A DNA stretch of 64,000 nucleotides from Streptomyces sp. TBY4 (lineage in GTDB: Bacteria > Actinomycetota > Actinomycetes > Streptomycetales > Streptomycetaceae). Within the stretch, counting starts at the first letter, position 1. The number at the start of each line of letters is the position of its first letter. The stretch is taken from NCBI RefSeq assembly GCF_024213195.1, contig NZ_JANAVF010000004.1:372001-436000 (forward strand). Direction: 5' to 3'. Shown piece after piece: positions 26,309-35,796 of this stretch. A model generated the notes under the pieces. The model ran no database searches and was not told the DNA's origin. It saw only the letters and a program-made list of their open reading frames with translations. The position numbers and the translations under genes were made by a program.

Positions 26309-27076
26309 TCATGAGGTCATATGCGCCGGAGTGCGGTCCCAGTCCTCCGGCAGTGCCGGTACGCCCCATGCGGGGTCCGGCCGCCAATCCTGCCAGCCTT
26401 CGGAGAATGGCGGACCCCAGGCCCCGATCACGTCCACCGCCGCGAGGCCGGCCGCGCGCACGCGGCGGGCCTGTTCCGGGTCCATCAGACCCGACCGCTG
26501 GGCCTGGGCGAACTCGTCCTCGTCCAGCCACTTCCAGCTGCGGTCCGGGTAGACGGCGATGTCGAGGAAGTGGTCCACGGAGTCCACCCCGCCGGTCCAC
26601 CGGGACAGCGGCTCCTCCAGGTTCACGTACCAGTTCTTGAGCCGCCAGCCCGGTCCCCAGAACAGCCACACCGACCAGGGTTCCCCGGGCCGGGCCAGCT
26701 TCAGCACGCCCCCGCCGAACCAGCGCGACCGTACGGTGGTCCGCGGCGCGGTGTACCGGGTGGCGAGCGGCTCCTCGTGGACCGGGGTCCCGTCGGCGAG
26801 CACCGGCTTGACGCACTCGGTCCCGGGGGCCATCCACACCGCGAGCAGCTCGTCGGTGTCGGCCACCACGGTCACGGGCCGGCAGATGTGGACGGCGCCC
26901 TTCGCGTCGGGCGCGTGATCGCGGTAGCGCCAGAGGATCTGCTCCCCGGGCGCCCAGCGGACGCCCTGTGCGGCGCCCCGCTCCGCACGCCCGGCCGAGC
27001 CCTGGGCCGAGCTCTGCATCGAGCCCCGTGCCGAGCTCCGCGCGCTGCCGCCCCCGCGGCCTCCGGTACCTGTCAT
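26309..27076 (-). CDS. DUF402 family protein (FomD-like)
   Basis: A 255-residue protein. The first 40 residues are low-complexity Ser/Gly/Ala/Gln. The DUF402 domain (about 95-240) follows, with the metal-binding pattern LKNWYVNLEEPL, then VDHFLDIAVYPD and WKWLDEDEF, which supply conserved Asp/Glu residues. Characterised relatives (FomD, nucleoside tri/diphosphatases) hydrolyse nucleotides or nucleotidyl conjugates using divalent metals; the substrate here is unknown. It is separated from fumC by a terminator-like hairpin. Confidence 0.82.
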   Translation of the reverse strand: MTGTGGRGGGSARSSARGSMQSSAQGSAGRAERGAAQGVRWAPGEQILWRYRDHAPDAKGAVHICRPVTVVADTDELLAVWMAPGTECVKPVLADGTPVHEEPLATRYTAPRTTVRSRWFGGGVLKLARPGEPWSVWLFWGPGWRLKNWYVNLEEPLSRWTGGVDSVDHFLDIAVYPDRSWKWLDEDEFAQAQRSGLMDPEQARRVRAAGLAAVDVIGAWGPPFSEGWQDWRPDPAWGVPALPEDWDRTPAHMTS

Positions 27077-27158
27077 GGGCAGATCTTAGGGCGGGGGTCC
27101 GGGGGACCGCTGCGCTGCAGGTCACCGAGGTGTCCGAGGGAGGGAAACGACCGGATCC

Positions 27159-27196
27159 GGACCCCGGGGCGGGGCGGCCGCCCCGGATCGGGGTCC
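27159..27196 (-). terminator. fumC terminator
   Basis: GGACCCCG (27159-27166) pairs with CGGGGTCC (27189-27196) around an inner GC-rich stem, just after the fumC stop. Confidence 0.65.
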
Positions 27197-27198
27197 GC

Positions 27199-28590
27199 TC
27201 AGGGGCGGGTCATCCGCAGCACGTCCAGTGCTTCGTCGAGCTGCTCCAGGGTGAGGTCGCCGCGGTCCACGTACCCCGACTCCAGGACGACCTCCCGGAT
27301 CGTCTTGCGCTCCGCGAGGGACTTCTTGGCGACCTTGGCAGCCTCCTCGTAGCCGATGTACCGGTTCAGCGGGGTCACCACGGAGGGCGAGGACTCGGCG
27401 TACTCCCTGGCCCGGGCCGTGTTGGCGGTGATTCCGTCCACGGTGCGGTCGGCCAGCAGGCGGCTCACGTTGCCCAGCAGCCGGATGGACTCCAGGAGGT
27501 TGCGGGCCATCACGGGGAGCATCACGTTGAGCTCGAAGTTGCCCGCTGCGCCCGCCACGGCGACCGCGGCGTCGTTCCCCATCACCTGGGCGGCGACCAT
27601 CAGGGCGGCCTCCGGGACCACCGGATTGACCTTTCCGGGCATGATCGAGGACCCCGGCTGAAGATCCGGGAGATTGATTTCGGCCAATCCGGTGCGCGGC
27701 CCCGATGCCATCCAGCGGAGGTCGTTGCAGATCTTGGTCAGCGAGACGGCGACCGTACGGAGCATTCCGGACGTCTCGACGAGGGCGTCCCGGGCCCCCT
27801 GGGCCTCGAAGTGGTCCCGGGCCTCGGTCAGCGGCAGCCCCGTCGCGGCGGCCACCTCGGCGATCACGGCCGCGGAGAACCCGGGCGGGGTGTTGATCCC
27901 GGTGCCCACGGCGGTCCCGCCCAGCGGCAGTTCGGCCAGCCGGGGCAGCGCCGCGCGCAGCCGCTCGACGCCGTAGCGGAGCTGGACCGCGTACCCGCCG
28001 AACTCCTGGCCCAGGGTGACCGGGGTGGCGTCCATCAGGTGCGTCCGGCCGGCCTTGACCACCTGGGCGAACTCCGCGGCCTTGCGCTCCATCGCGCCGG
28101 CCAGGTGCTCCAGGGCGGGGATGAGCTCGCCGGTGACGGCGGCGGTGGCGGCGATGTGGATGGAGGAGGGGAAGACGTCGTTGGAGCTCTGCGAGGCGTT
28201 GACGTGGTCGTTGGGGTGGACGGCGCGGCCGAGCCGCTCGGTGGCGAGGGTGGCGATCACCTCGTTGGCGTTCATGTTGGACGAGGTGCCGGAACCCGTC
28301 TGGAACACGTCCACGGGGAAGTGCTCGTCCCAGCGGCCGTCGGCCACCTCGGCGGCGGCCGCGACGATGGCCCCGGCGGTGTCCGCCTCGATCACGCCGA
28401 GCCGGGCGTTGACGGTGGCGGCCGCGGCCTTGATGCGGGCCAGTGCCTCGATGTGGGCCCGCTCCAGGCGCTGCCCGGAAATGGGGAAGTTCTCGACGGC
28501 GCGCTGGGTCTGAGCTCGCCATTTGGCGTGGGCGGGGACGCGCACGTCCCCCATGGAGTCGTGCTCGATCCGGAACTGTTCGTTCGTCAT
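27199..28590 (-). CDS. fumC: fumarate hydratase, class II
   Basis: A 463-residue class II fumarase. The superfamily signature is [12 protein letters not shown] near residue 316, with the [19 protein letters not shown] and [11 protein letters not shown] blocks and a VGTGINTP active-site loop. It is oxygen-stable and needs no iron, and converts fumarate to malate in the citric acid cycle. A class I fumarase is encoded about 4 kb away, so the strain carries both types. The start is an ATG with GAGGAGG upstream. Confidence 0.97.
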   Translation of the reverse strand: MTNEQFRIEHDSMGDVRVPAHAKWRAQTQRAVENFPISGQRLERAHIEALARIKAAAATVNARLGVIEADTAGAIVAAAAEVADGRWDEHFPVDVFQTGSGTSSNMNANEVIATLATERLGRAVHPNDHVNASQSSNDVFPSSIHIAATAAVTGELIPALEHLAGAMERKAAEFAQVVKAGRTHLMDATPVTLGQEFGGYAVQLRYGVERLRAALPRLAELPLGGTAVGTGINTPPGFSAAVIAEVAAATGLPLTEARDHFEAQGARDALVETSGMLRTVAVSLTKICNDLRWMASGPRTGLAEINLPDLQPGSSIMPGKVNPVVPEAALMVAAQVMGNDAAVAVAGAAGNFELNVMLPVMARNLLESIRLLGNVSRLLADRTVDGITANTARAREYAESSPSVVTPLNRYIGYEEAAKVAKKSLAERKTIREVVLESGYVDRGDLTLEQLDEALDVLRMTRP

Positions 28591-28649
28591 CTGTGGTGCC
28601 TCCTCAAAAAGTTGAGCAATTGTCTTGTTCGGACTGTTCCCAACTCGCC

Positions 28650-28661
28650 TACCGGCCAGTA
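28650..28661 (+). promoter_or_regulatory. near-palindromic site upstream of the GDSL lipase gene
   Basis: TACCGGCCAGTA is a 12-bp dyad with one mismatched pair, 37 bp before the lipase start and in the region shared with the divergent fumC promoter. It may be an operator; the regulator is unknown. Confidence 0.35.
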
Positions 28662-28697
28662 AATACCGTGGGTAACACCGAGATCGGGGAGGCGTTC

Positions 28698-30239
28698 ATG
28701 GCACGTGCCCGTACGCAATCAAGGACCAGGCTCAGATCTACCGTCGCCGCCGTCGCGGCGGCCCTGGCCGCCCTGGGGGGCGTCACCGCCATCACCCCCA
28801 CGGCCCAAGCGGCCAACGCCTCGGGGGCCGCCGCCGCGGTCACCCCGCTCACGCCCGAACTGGAGGCCGTCCGGGCCGCCGAGGCCGTCAAGATCTACGG
28901 CGACTCCGCGATCCGCCCGCTCGCGGACCGCAAGACGGGGCTCATCTCGCTCGGCGACAGCGAGATCTCGGGCGAGGGCGTCGGCAACTACGACCCCGCG
29001 ACCAACACCCCGTCCAATCAGTGCCACCGCTCGCCCGACGCGGCGATCCACCGCACCGGCATCGCGGCCGACTACACCTTCAACGTGTCGTGTTCCGGAG
29101 GCTACACGGGCAACATCAGGATCGGCGGCAGCAAGCAGTACGCCGACGAGCTGGTGCAGAGCGACAACCTGGCCATCAAGGCCCGCAACACGAAGATCAA
29201 GATGGTGCTGCTGGTCGCCGGGGCCAACGACGACCTGCAGTTCGGCCCGGTCATGACCGACTGCGTCACCCGCTGGGTCCTCAGCCAGGGCACCTGCGAG
29301 CCGAAGTACGGACCGGGCTGGCAGGCACGCGTCGACGGGCTGAAGCCCAAGGTCGAGGCGACGATCGGCGACCTCAAGACGGTCATGCGCGACGCGGGCT
29401 ACGCCGACTCCGACTACAAGCTGGTCGTGATGGGCTACCCCAGCCCCATCGGACCCGACTTCAACGACAACCCCAACTTCCCCGGCAAGCTCCCCGGAGG
29501 CTGCGCCGGCTACGACTCCGACGCCACCTGGGGCCGCAACTACGCGGTGCCCACCTTCGAGAAGGGCATGCGCGCGGCCGCCCTCGCCGCGGGCGCGACC
29601 TACCTCGACAACTCGCGACTCTTCCACGGCCACGAGGTCTGCATGGAGGACACCTGGGCCCGCGGCCTCTACCTCGACCTCGGGGACCACTTCCCGTGGG
29701 ACGAGAACACCGCCCGGCAGTCCTTCCACCCCAACTACCGCGGCCACGGCGCCTTCGCGTCCTGTCTCACCCAGCTCTACGCCTCCGGCCTGCGCGAGGC
29801 CTCCTGCGCCGACCCGGCGAGCACCGGCACCCCCGTCCTGCAGGCCGGGGCCTGGGACGACCTCTACGAGCCGCTGAAGAACGAGGCGACGGGCAACTGC
29901 GTCGACTCCAACGGCGGCGCCAGCGCCAACAACACCAAGGTCCTCGGCTGGGACTGCCACGGCGGCCGCAACCAGGGCTGGTGGTACGACTCCGCGAAGA
30001 AGTCCCTCCACATCGAACTCACCCACGACCGCTGCCTGGACGCGCCCGGCGCCAACTACGCCAACGGCACCGGGCTCATCATCTGGAACTGCCACGGCGG
30101 CGCCAACCAGCAGTTCGTCCGCGACGGAGCCACCTTCCGGCCCGCCGCAGCCCCCGGCCAGTGCCTGACCGTGGCCGCGGCGCACGAGCCGCTGCGCCTC
30201 CAGCCCTGCAACGGCTCCGCGAACCAGCGCTTCGCGTAG
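28698..30239 (+). CDS. secreted SGNH/GDSL esterase-lipase with ricin-type lectin domain
   Basis: A 513-residue secreted protein. A signal peptide (about 1-38) ends in PTAQAAN. The SGNH hydrolase domain (about 80-370) has the block I serine in SLGDSEISGEG (Ser 88), block III GAND, and the catalytic Asp/His region QSFHPNYRGH. Residues about 390-513 form a beta-trefoil carbohydrate-binding domain with repeated GNCVDSNG and QxW-like motifs (HGGRNQGWWY, HGGANQQFV, NGSANQRF). Predicted role: extracellular ester hydrolysis on glycans or lipids held by the lectin part. GGGGAGG precedes the ATG by 5 nt. Confidence 0.92.
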   Translation: MARARTQSRTRLRSTVAAVAAALAALGGVTAITPTAQAANASGAAAAVTPLTPELEAVRAAEAVKIYGDSAIRPLADRKTGLISLGDSEISGEGVGNYDPATNTPSNQCHRSPDAAIHRTGIAADYTFNVSCSGGYTGNIRIGGSKQYADELVQSDNLAIKARNTKIKMVLLVAGANDDLQFGPVMTDCVTRWVLSQGTCEPKYGPGWQARVDGLKPKVEATIGDLKTVMRDAGYADSDYKLVVMGYPSPIGPDFNDNPNFPGKLPGGCAGYDSDATWGRNYAVPTFEKGMRAAALAAGATYLDNSRLFHGHEVCMEDTWARGLYLDLGDHFPWDENTARQSFHPNYRGHGAFASCLTQLYASGLREASCADPASTGTPVLQAGAWDDLYEPLKNEATGNCVDSNGGASANNTKVLGWDCHGGRNQGWWYDSAKKSLHIELTHDRCLDAPGANYANGTGLIIWNCHGGANQQFVRDGATFRPAAAPGQCLTVAAAHEPLRLQPCNGSANQRFA

Positions 30240-30286
30240 CACCCCCGTCAGGCCAGTACCCCCGTCGGTCCTGACCCCGACCCCCC

Positions 30287-30316
30287 ACGCCCGGCCGGCG
30301 CACCCCGGCCGGGTGT
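30287..30316. terminator. terminator between lipase and GDPD genes
   Basis: Stem of 12 bp (30287-30298 with 30305-30316, one G-U pair) around CGCACC, between convergent genes. Confidence 0.7.
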
Positions 30317-30323
30317 TCACATC

Positions 30324-31094
30324 TCACATGTCCAGCAGCAGCTTGCGCACGTCGCGGGGCTTGTTGGTGATGATCGTGTCCACGCCCAGGCGTACGCAGA
30401 GCTCCACGTCCTCGGGCTCGTCCACGGTCCACACGCGCACCTGGAGCCCCTTCGCCTTCAGCCGCCCCACCAGACCCGGGTCCCGCCGCACGAGCTCGAT
30501 GCCCGGACCCGCGTGGGTCGCGTACGGCGGCCGTACCGGCCGCACCCTGTGCTCGATCAGGTACACGGCGGGCAGACCCGGCGCGAGCCGGTGCATCCGG
30601 GTCAGCGCGGCCCGGGAGAAGCTCATCACCTCGACGCGGCCGCTCGCCCCGTCGGCGAGCCCGTACTCCCCGAGCAGCCGCACGAGCTCGGCCTCCAGCC
30701 GGCCGCCCGCGCGGGTGGGGTGCTTGGTCTCCACGGCCAGCCCGACGGGGTGGGGCGCGGCCAGCGCCTCCTTGAGCAGGTCCTCGAACAGCAGCACCCG
30801 GGCCCCGGCGTGCCCGGCCCCCTTCCACGCGCCGAAGTCGAGGGCGCGCAGCTCCTCGTACGTCATCGCGGAGACGACCCCGCGCCCGTCGGAGGTCCGC
30901 TCGACCCGCCGGTCGTGCACGCACACCAGCCGCTGGTCGGCGGTGAGCCGCACATCGCACTCGAGCCCGTCGGCCCCGTCGGCGATGGCCTGCCGGTACG
31001 CCTCGAGGGTGTGCTCGGGATGCTCGTGGGAAGCCCCGCGATGGGCGATGACCCGCGTGCGGCGGGCAGGGGGGAGGTCGGTCGTCGCTGCCAT
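30324..31094 (-). CDS. glycerophosphodiester phosphodiesterase
   Basis: A 256-residue cytoplasmic GDPD with a TIM-barrel fold. The first strand motif is IAHRGASHEHPEHTLEAY (metal and substrate residues His, Arg, Glu), followed by GLECDVRLTADQ, VCVHDRRVERT with the catalytic His, a VETKHPT block and a terminal GVDTIITNKP. It hydrolyses glycerophosphodiesters to glycerol 3-phosphate and alcohol. I chose the ATG at 31094 because AAGGA lies 7 nt upstream and the domain begins directly after it. Confidence 0.93.
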   Translation of the reverse strand: MAATTDLPPARRTRVIAHRGASHEHPEHTLEAYRQAIADGADGLECDVRLTADQRLVCVHDRRVERTSDGRGVVSAMTYEELRALDFGAWKGAGHAGARVLLFEDLLKEALAAPHPVGLAVETKHPTRAGGRLEAELVRLLGEYGLADGASGRVEVMSFSRAALTRMHRLAPGLPAVYLIEHRVRPVRPPYATHAGPGIELVRRDPGLVGRLKAKGLQVRVWTVDEPEDVELCVRLGVDTIITNKPRDVRKLLLDM

Positions 31095-31257
31095 ACGGAA
31101 ATCCTTGCAAACCGGAGTGAACGCGCTGGTGCGGGGTCGTGTCCCCGACGTTAACCGGATGCGGTGGCCGTCCCGGGCAGGGCAGGGTGACGCCATGCCG
31201 GAGCCCCGGAGACGTGCAGCCGCGACGAAGGGTGGGGCGGCCCCGGCGGGGCGGGTG

Positions 31258-32223
31258 TTACTGCGTCCCCGCCGCCGTGATGATGTCGTCGAGGCGTTTG
31301 GCTTCGGCTTCCAGGGTCTTCTGCTCCTGCTTGAGCTTCTCGGCGTTCTGCGTGATCTGGGTCTGCTGGTAGGCGGTCTCCACCGTCACCCAGGTGCCGA
31401 CGATGTTGGCCTCCTTGCCGCAGGTCCAGGAGGCCACCGCCGTTTCGATCTCCTCCGGCGTGGCCTTCGGGGCGCTCCACTTCGGGTCGCCGATCGCGTC
31501 GAACGGACTCTTGTAGGCGCTGTAGCCCTTGGCGGCCATGCAGCCGGCCCACTGCTTCTCGGCCGCGGTCACCCGCGGATCCCTCTTGGCGGTCTCGAAG
31601 GAGCGCGTCTTGATCGCCGCGGCGGTCTCGGCGTGTCCGGCGCGGGTGTCGGCGCCGCTCGCGAGCGTGCGCTGGGACTCCTTGGCGCAGCCGCCCTCGG
31701 GCACCTTCATCCCGTTGTACGTGGTCACGGGCTCGCCGCTGCCGTCCTTCATGCCGCGCAACACCTCCACGACAGCCGCCGGCTGGCGCACCATCTGGTC
31801 GCTGGTGAAGGCGCGAGGGTCGCCCTGGGGCATGTGGAAGCCGTACTTCTGGGCGATGTCGAGAGAGGCGGGGGTGCCGTAGCGGCGGGTGTGCGGGGAG
31901 CCCTCGACGACCGTCGAGGCGGGCAGTTGCTCCTGCTGCAGGCCGAAGCGGGAAAGGCACTGCTTGTTCAGCAGGTTGAGGGCCTGCCCGGTCCGTACGA
32001 TCTGGTCGGCGGACACGTCGTAGGCGTCGATCGGCAGGACCAGCCCGATCGTGACGTCCTTCTCCTCGGCCTTGCCGGCCTCGGGGACCGCACTCTGCTC
32101 CCCCGCGGGCTGCGTCGCCCGGTGACTTCCCCCGGCCTTCTCGCCACCCGAGCTGCAGGCGGCGACGGTGACGACCGCGAGGAGGGCCGCGGCCAGCCGG
32201 GGAGCGGAACGAGTCGTGATCAC
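31258..32223 (-). CDS. hypothetical lipoprotein
   Basis: About 321 residues from the GTG at 32223. The start gives a typical lipoprotein signal with a VTVAAC lipobox near residue 22. The mature protein is hydrophilic, with acidic and Lys-rich stretches, cysteines in KQCLS, GGCAKE, AGCMAAKG and WTCGKEA, and a C-terminal coiled-coil region (about 275-315). The AGCMAAKGY motif recurs in many actinobacterial lipoproteins of unknown role. An ATG at 32283 would add 20 residues but runs through an inverted repeat, so I prefer the shorter form. Confidence 0.75.
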   Translation of the reverse strand: MITTRSAPRLAAALLAVVTVAACSSGGEKAGGSHRATQPAGEQSAVPEAGKAEEKDVTIGLVLPIDAYDVSADQIVRTGQALNLLNKQCLSRFGLQQEQLPASTVVEGSPHTRRYGTPASLDIAQKYGFHMPQGDPRAFTSDQMVRQPAAVVEVLRGMKDGSGEPVTTYNGMKVPEGGCAKESQRTLASGADTRAGHAETAAAIKTRSFETAKRDPRVTAAEKQWAGCMAAKGYSAYKSPFDAIGDPKWSAPKATPEEIETAVASWTCGKEANIVGTWVTVETAYQQTQITQNAEKLKQEQKTLEAEAKRLDDIITAAGTQ

Positions 32224-32269
32224 GGGGAGCCACCCTGGCCGCGATCCCTGGGGCGCGTCAAGGGTTGAG

Positions 32270-32303
32270 TCGTCAACTCGCATGCAGGTGAGTGAGTTGA
32301 CGA
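32270..32303. promoter_or_regulatory. 10-bp inverted repeat between fumA and the lipoprotein gene
   Basis: TCGTCAACTC (32270-32279) and GAGTTGACGA (32294-32303) are perfect complements with a 14-bp spacer. The position fits an operator for the lipoprotein gene or the end of the fumarase transcript. Confidence 0.45.
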
Positions 32304-32351
32304 ACCGTCACACCGGCCGGGGCAGAGCGTCCGCCCCGGCGCGGTGAGGCG

Positions 32352-34031
32352 CTACGCCAGGCCCGGGCCGCGGACCGGGATGTGGGTGAAGGTGGGTTCC
32401 GGGGCGGGGTTCTGGAAGAAGTCGTTGCCCTTGTCGTCGACCACGATGAAGGCCGGGAAGTCCTCGACCTCGATCTTCCAGACGGCCTCCATGCCGAGCT
32501 CCTCGTACTCCAGGACCTCGACCTTCTTGATGCAGTCCTGGGCGAGGCGCGCCGCCGGGCCGCCGATGGAGCCGAGGTAGAAGCCGCCGTGGGTGCCGCA
32601 GGCGTCCGTGACCTGCTGGGAGCGGTTGCCCTTGGCCAGCATGACCTTGGAGCCGCCCGCCGCCTGGAACTGCTCGACGTAGGAGTCCATGCGGCCGGCC
32701 GTGGTCGGGCCGAAGGAGCCGGAGGCGTAGCCCTCGGGGGTCTTGGCCGGGCCGGCGTAGTAGACCGGGTGGTCCTTCAGGTACTGCGGCATCGGGGCGC
32801 CCGAGTCCAGCAGCTCCTTGATCTTGGCGTGCGCGATGTCGCGCGCCACGACCAGCGGACCGGTCAGGGAGAGGCGGGTCTTGACCGGGTGCTTGGTCAG
32901 GGTCGCCAGGATCTCGTCCATCGGCTGGTTCAGGTCGATCGAGACCACGTCCGCCGACTCGTCGAGGTGGTCGTCCGTGGTCTCCGGCAGGAACCGCGCC
33001 GGGTCGCGCTCCAGCTGCTCCAGGAAGACGCCCTCGGCGGTGATCTTCGCGGTGGCCTGGCGGTCCGCGGAGCAGGAGACGGCGATCGCGATCGGGAGGG
33101 ACGCGCCGTGGCGGGGGAGGCGGACCACGCGGACGTCGTGGCAGAAGTACTTGCCGCCGAACTGCGCGCCGATGCCGATCTTCTGGGTGAGCTCGAAGAC
33201 CTGCTGTTCGAGGGCCTCGTCGCGGAAACCGTGGCCGAGGGGGGAGCCCTCGGTGGGGAGCTCGTCCAGGTAGTGGGCCGAGGCGTACTTCGCGGTCTTG
33301 AGCGCGTGCTCCGCCGAGGTGCCGCCGACCACGATCGCCAGGTGGTACGGCGGGCAGGCCGCGGTGCCGAGCGAGCGGATCTTCTCCTCCAGGAACTTCA
33401 TCATGGAGGCCTCGTTGAGGACCGCCTTGGTCTCCTGGTAGAGGAAGGACTTGTTGGCGGAGCCGCCGCCCTTGGCCATGAAGAGGAACTTGTACGCGCC
33501 GCCGTCGGTCGCGTACAGCTCGATCTGCGCGGGCAGGTTCGAGCCGGTGTTCTTCTCCTCCCACATGGTGACCGGGGCCATCTGCGAGTAGCGCAGGTTC
33601 AGGCGGGTGTACGCGTCGTAGATGCCGCGGGACAGGGCCGCCTCGTCGCCGCCCTCGGTGAGGACGTTCTGGCCGCGCTTGCCCATCACGATCGCCGTGC
33701 CGGTGTCCTGGCACATCGGCAGGACGCCGGCCGCCGCGATGTTCGCGTTCTTCAGGAGGTCGAGGGCGACGAACTTGTCGTTCGCCGAGGCCTCCGGGTC
33801 GTCGATGATGCGGCGCAGCTGCGCGAGGTGCGCGGGGCGCAGGAAGTGCTGGATGTCGTGGATCGCCTCTTCGGCGAGCTTGCGCAGCGCCTCCGGCTCG
33901 ACCTTGAGGAACGTACGGCCGTCGGCCTCGAAGGTCGAAACGCCTTCGGAGGTCACCAGCCGGTACGGGGTGGAGTCCTCGCCCAGGGGCAGCAGGTCGG
34001 TGTACGCAAACTCTGGCATGACGGCAGTCAT
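32352..34031 (-). CDS. fumA: fumarate hydratase, class I (iron-sulfur)
   Basis: A 559-residue single-chain class I fumarase with fused alpha and beta regions. Three conserved cysteines, C107 (PMCQDTG), C226 (AACPPYH) and C320 (AVSCSAD), match the 4Fe-4S ligands of E. coli FumA, offset by two. Unlike the class II enzyme it is oxygen-sensitive and may serve under low oxygen or high iron. The start may be the ATG at 34031 or, as in some relatives (MPEFAYTD), the one at 34019. It is divergent from the DUF1707 gene. Confidence 0.95.
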   Translation of the reverse strand: MTAVMPEFAYTDLLPLGEDSTPYRLVTSEGVSTFEADGRTFLKVEPEALRKLAEEAIHDIQHFLRPAHLAQLRRIIDDPEASANDKFVALDLLKNANIAAAGVLPMCQDTGTAIVMGKRGQNVLTEGGDEAALSRGIYDAYTRLNLRYSQMAPVTMWEEKNTGSNLPAQIELYATDGGAYKFLFMAKGGGSANKSFLYQETKAVLNEASMMKFLEEKIRSLGTAACPPYHLAIVVGGTSAEHALKTAKYASAHYLDELPTEGSPLGHGFRDEALEQQVFELTQKIGIGAQFGGKYFCHDVRVVRLPRHGASLPIAIAVSCSADRQATAKITAEGVFLEQLERDPARFLPETTDDHLDESADVVSIDLNQPMDEILATLTKHPVKTRLSLTGPLVVARDIAHAKIKELLDSGAPMPQYLKDHPVYYAGPAKTPEGYASGSFGPTTAGRMDSYVEQFQAAGGSKVMLAKGNRSQQVTDACGTHGGFYLGSIGGPAARLAQDCIKKVEVLEYEELGMEAVWKIEVEDFPAFIVVDDKGNDFFQNPAPEPTFTHIPVRGPGLA

Positions 34032-34156
34032 TCCCTCACTCGGCAGACGGCGCTGACGACCGTTTGGCAGCGCGGTATCCAGCGTAGGACCTCTTCCGGT
34101 GGCTTTTGTTGTGAGGTAAGGCTCACTCGCCAGTATCGCGATCTATCGTGTCTCGG

Positions 34157-34162
34157 TATGCT
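34157..34162 (+). promoter_or_regulatory. -10 box of the DUF1707 gene (leaderless)
   Basis: TATGCT ends 6 nt before the GTG at 34169, placing the transcript start at or next to the start codon. The -35 is not clear. Confidence 0.45.
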
Positions 34163-34168
34163 GGGGCC

Positions 34169-34873
34169 GTGGACCTGGAAAAGCAGCCCTCATCCGCGCC
34201 GGCCCCCGCGCCGGCCCCCGCACCCGCGCCTGCGCCCGCCCCGGGGCTGCGCGCCTCCGACGCGGACCGGGACCGGATCGCGCAGATCCTCGCCGACGCC
34301 GTCGCCGAGGGCCGGCTGACCTCCGAGGAGCACGCGGAGCGGCTCGACTCGCTGTACGCGCTGAAGACGGTCGGGGAGCTGGAGGTGCTCGTACGGGACC
34401 TGCCCGTGCCCGGCGCACCCGTCGGCTCCCGGCAGGAGCCCGCGTACGCGGGTGCGCCGGCGGGCGCCCCGGTCGAGACGATCGTGGCCGTGTGCAGCAG
34501 CTCCTCCCGCAAGGGCCGCTGGCGGCCGGGCGCGCTCACCCGCGCGGTCTCCGTCATGGGTGACATCGGCATCGACCTCACGCAGGCGGTCTTCGAGCAG
34601 CAGGTCACCGAGATCAACGTGACGAGCATCCTCGGCAACGTCGAGATCCTGGTCCCGGAGAACGTGACCGTGCGCGGCTACGGCAGCGGGGTCCTCGGCA
34701 ACTTCGAGGTGCGGGGCGCCGGCCTCGGCGAGACGGACCCGCAGGCCCCGGTCGTCATCGTCCGCGGCTTCTCCCTGCTGGGCAACATCGAGGCCCACCC
34801 CAAGGCCGGCGCCCGCCTGGTGGACCTGGCACAGCGACTCCGCAAGGGCGCCGGCCGCGAGGGCGTGCGGTAG
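34169..34873 (+). CDS. DUF1707 domain protein with LiaF-like C-terminal half
   Basis: A 234-residue protein. After a low-complexity Ala-Pro repeat (about 8-28), the DUF1707 domain (about 30-82) reads LRASDADRDRIAQILADAV, EGRLTSEEHAERLDS and LYALKTVGELEVLVRDLP. A beta-rich C-terminal domain with VSVMGDIGIDL, SILGNVEILVPENV, GVLGNFEVRG and SLLGNIEAHP repeats resembles the LiaF/DUF2154 fold. Such proteins are thought to sense or stabilise the envelope, but this one has no membrane segment. An upstream GTG at 34148 would overlap the -10 box, so I chose 34169. Confidence 0.85.
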   Translation: MDLEKQPSSAPAPAPAPAPAPAPAPGLRASDADRDRIAQILADAVAEGRLTSEEHAERLDSLYALKTVGELEVLVRDLPVPGAPVGSRQEPAYAGAPAGAPVETIVAVCSSSSRKGRWRPGALTRAVSVMGDIGIDLTQAVFEQQVTEINVTSILGNVEILVPENVTVRGYGSGVLGNFEVRGAGLGETDPQAPVVIVRGFSLLGNIEAHPKAGARLVDLAQRLRKGAGREGVR

Positions 34874-34885
34874 GGCCGCGGGATC

Positions 34886-35002
34886 GCGCCCGGGGCCTGC
34901 GCCCGGGGCTGGCGTCTGGGGCCTGCGCCCGGGATCTGCGCCCGGGACCGGCGTCTGGGGCGTGCGCTCGGGACCGGCGCGCGAGGCCGGCGCCCGGGGC
35001 GA
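34886..35002. repeat. 13-bp imperfect minisatellite, nine copies
   Basis: Nine consecutive 13-bp units of the form GCGCCCGGGRCYK, at 34886, 34899, 34912, 34925, 34938, 34951, 34964, 34977 and 34990, starting 13 bp after the DUF1707 stop. All units share GCG at the start and GG near the middle. It is not coding on the plus strand and may vary in copy number between strains. Confidence 0.85.
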
Positions 35003-35052
35003 CGCGCGGGCAACCGGCGCTGAAATCAGGCGCTTTGGCGGGTAGGCGACCG

Positions 35053-35058
35053 TAGGGT
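35053..35058 (+). promoter_or_regulatory. -10 box of the TIGR03086 gene (leaderless)
   Basis: TAGGGT ends 6 nt before the ATG at 35065, with no Shine-Dalgarno sequence between. Confidence 0.45.
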
Positions 35059-35064
35059 CGGCCC

Positions 35065-35664
35065 ATGACCGCATCGAAGTGGGACCTGCTCGACCAGGCG
35101 TACGAGGCGCTGCGCACCGTGGCCTCCGCCATACCGGCCGGTGCGCTCGGCGCACCGACGCCGTGCGACCAGTGGAATGTCGGCCAAGTGCTCCAGCACG
35201 CGGCCGGCGACCAGCTCGCCTACGCGGCCTGCCTCACCGGCGGCCCGGGACCGGCCGAGGACCCCTTCGCGCCCACCGGAACCCTGGCCGGCAGCCCCGC
35301 CGAGCTGCTGGAGCCCGCCCTCGACGCCGCCGCCGAGGCCTTTGCGGGGGTGGAGCCGGGCACCGCCGAGGTGGCCGTCCCCCTGCCGCCCTTCACCCTC
35401 GACGCCGAGACCGCCGTCGCCGCGGCCGCCCTCGACGCGGCCGTCCACGCCTGGGACCTCGCGGTCGCCACCAGCCAGGACTCCCCGCTGACCCCCGCCC
35501 TCGCGGCGGCCCTGACCCCGGCCGCCCGGCTGCTCGCCGAGCCGCTGCGCGGGTTCGCGTACGCCCCGGCGCTCGCCCCCGCGCCCGGTCCGGACGCCGA
35601 CCCGGCCGGTGCGCTGCTCGCCTTCCTGGGCCGCCGGCCCGACTGGACGCCGTCCGCCGGGTGA
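35065..35664 (+). CDS. TIGR03086 family metal-binding protein
   Basis: A 199-residue member of the DinB/maleylpyruvate isomerase-like superfamily of four-helix bundles. Metal-ligand histidines are seen in QWNVGQVLQHAAGDQLAY (near residue 45) and AAVHAWDLAVA (near 130), with the third in the same helix family position less clear. Members are proposed mycothiol-dependent enzymes, but this subgroup has no assigned reaction. Very Ala-rich. The likely transcript begins at the ATG. Confidence 0.85.
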   Translation: MTASKWDLLDQAYEALRTVASAIPAGALGAPTPCDQWNVGQVLQHAAGDQLAYAACLTGGPGPAEDPFAPTGTLAGSPAELLEPALDAAAEAFAGVEPGTAEVAVPLPPFTLDAETAVAAAALDAAVHAWDLAVATSQDSPLTPALAAALTPAARLLAEPLRGFAYAPALAPAPGPDADPAGALLAFLGRRPDWTPSAG

Positions 35665-35796
35665 CGTCCGGGTGGCGGGGACACCTTTCGGTCGAACCGG
35701 CCGGATCGGCGGCACACGGTGCATAGGGGAGCGCACAGCGGGTAGGGACAGGTGCGTCGCCTCTCTCGCTCGCGTATACGTCGTCAGGAGTAGACC

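Noticed and set aside
32382-34319. Long plus-strand frame opposite the class I fumarase gene
   Set aside because: Antisense shadow; the fumarase frame carries all three iron-sulfur cysteines at the expected spacing.
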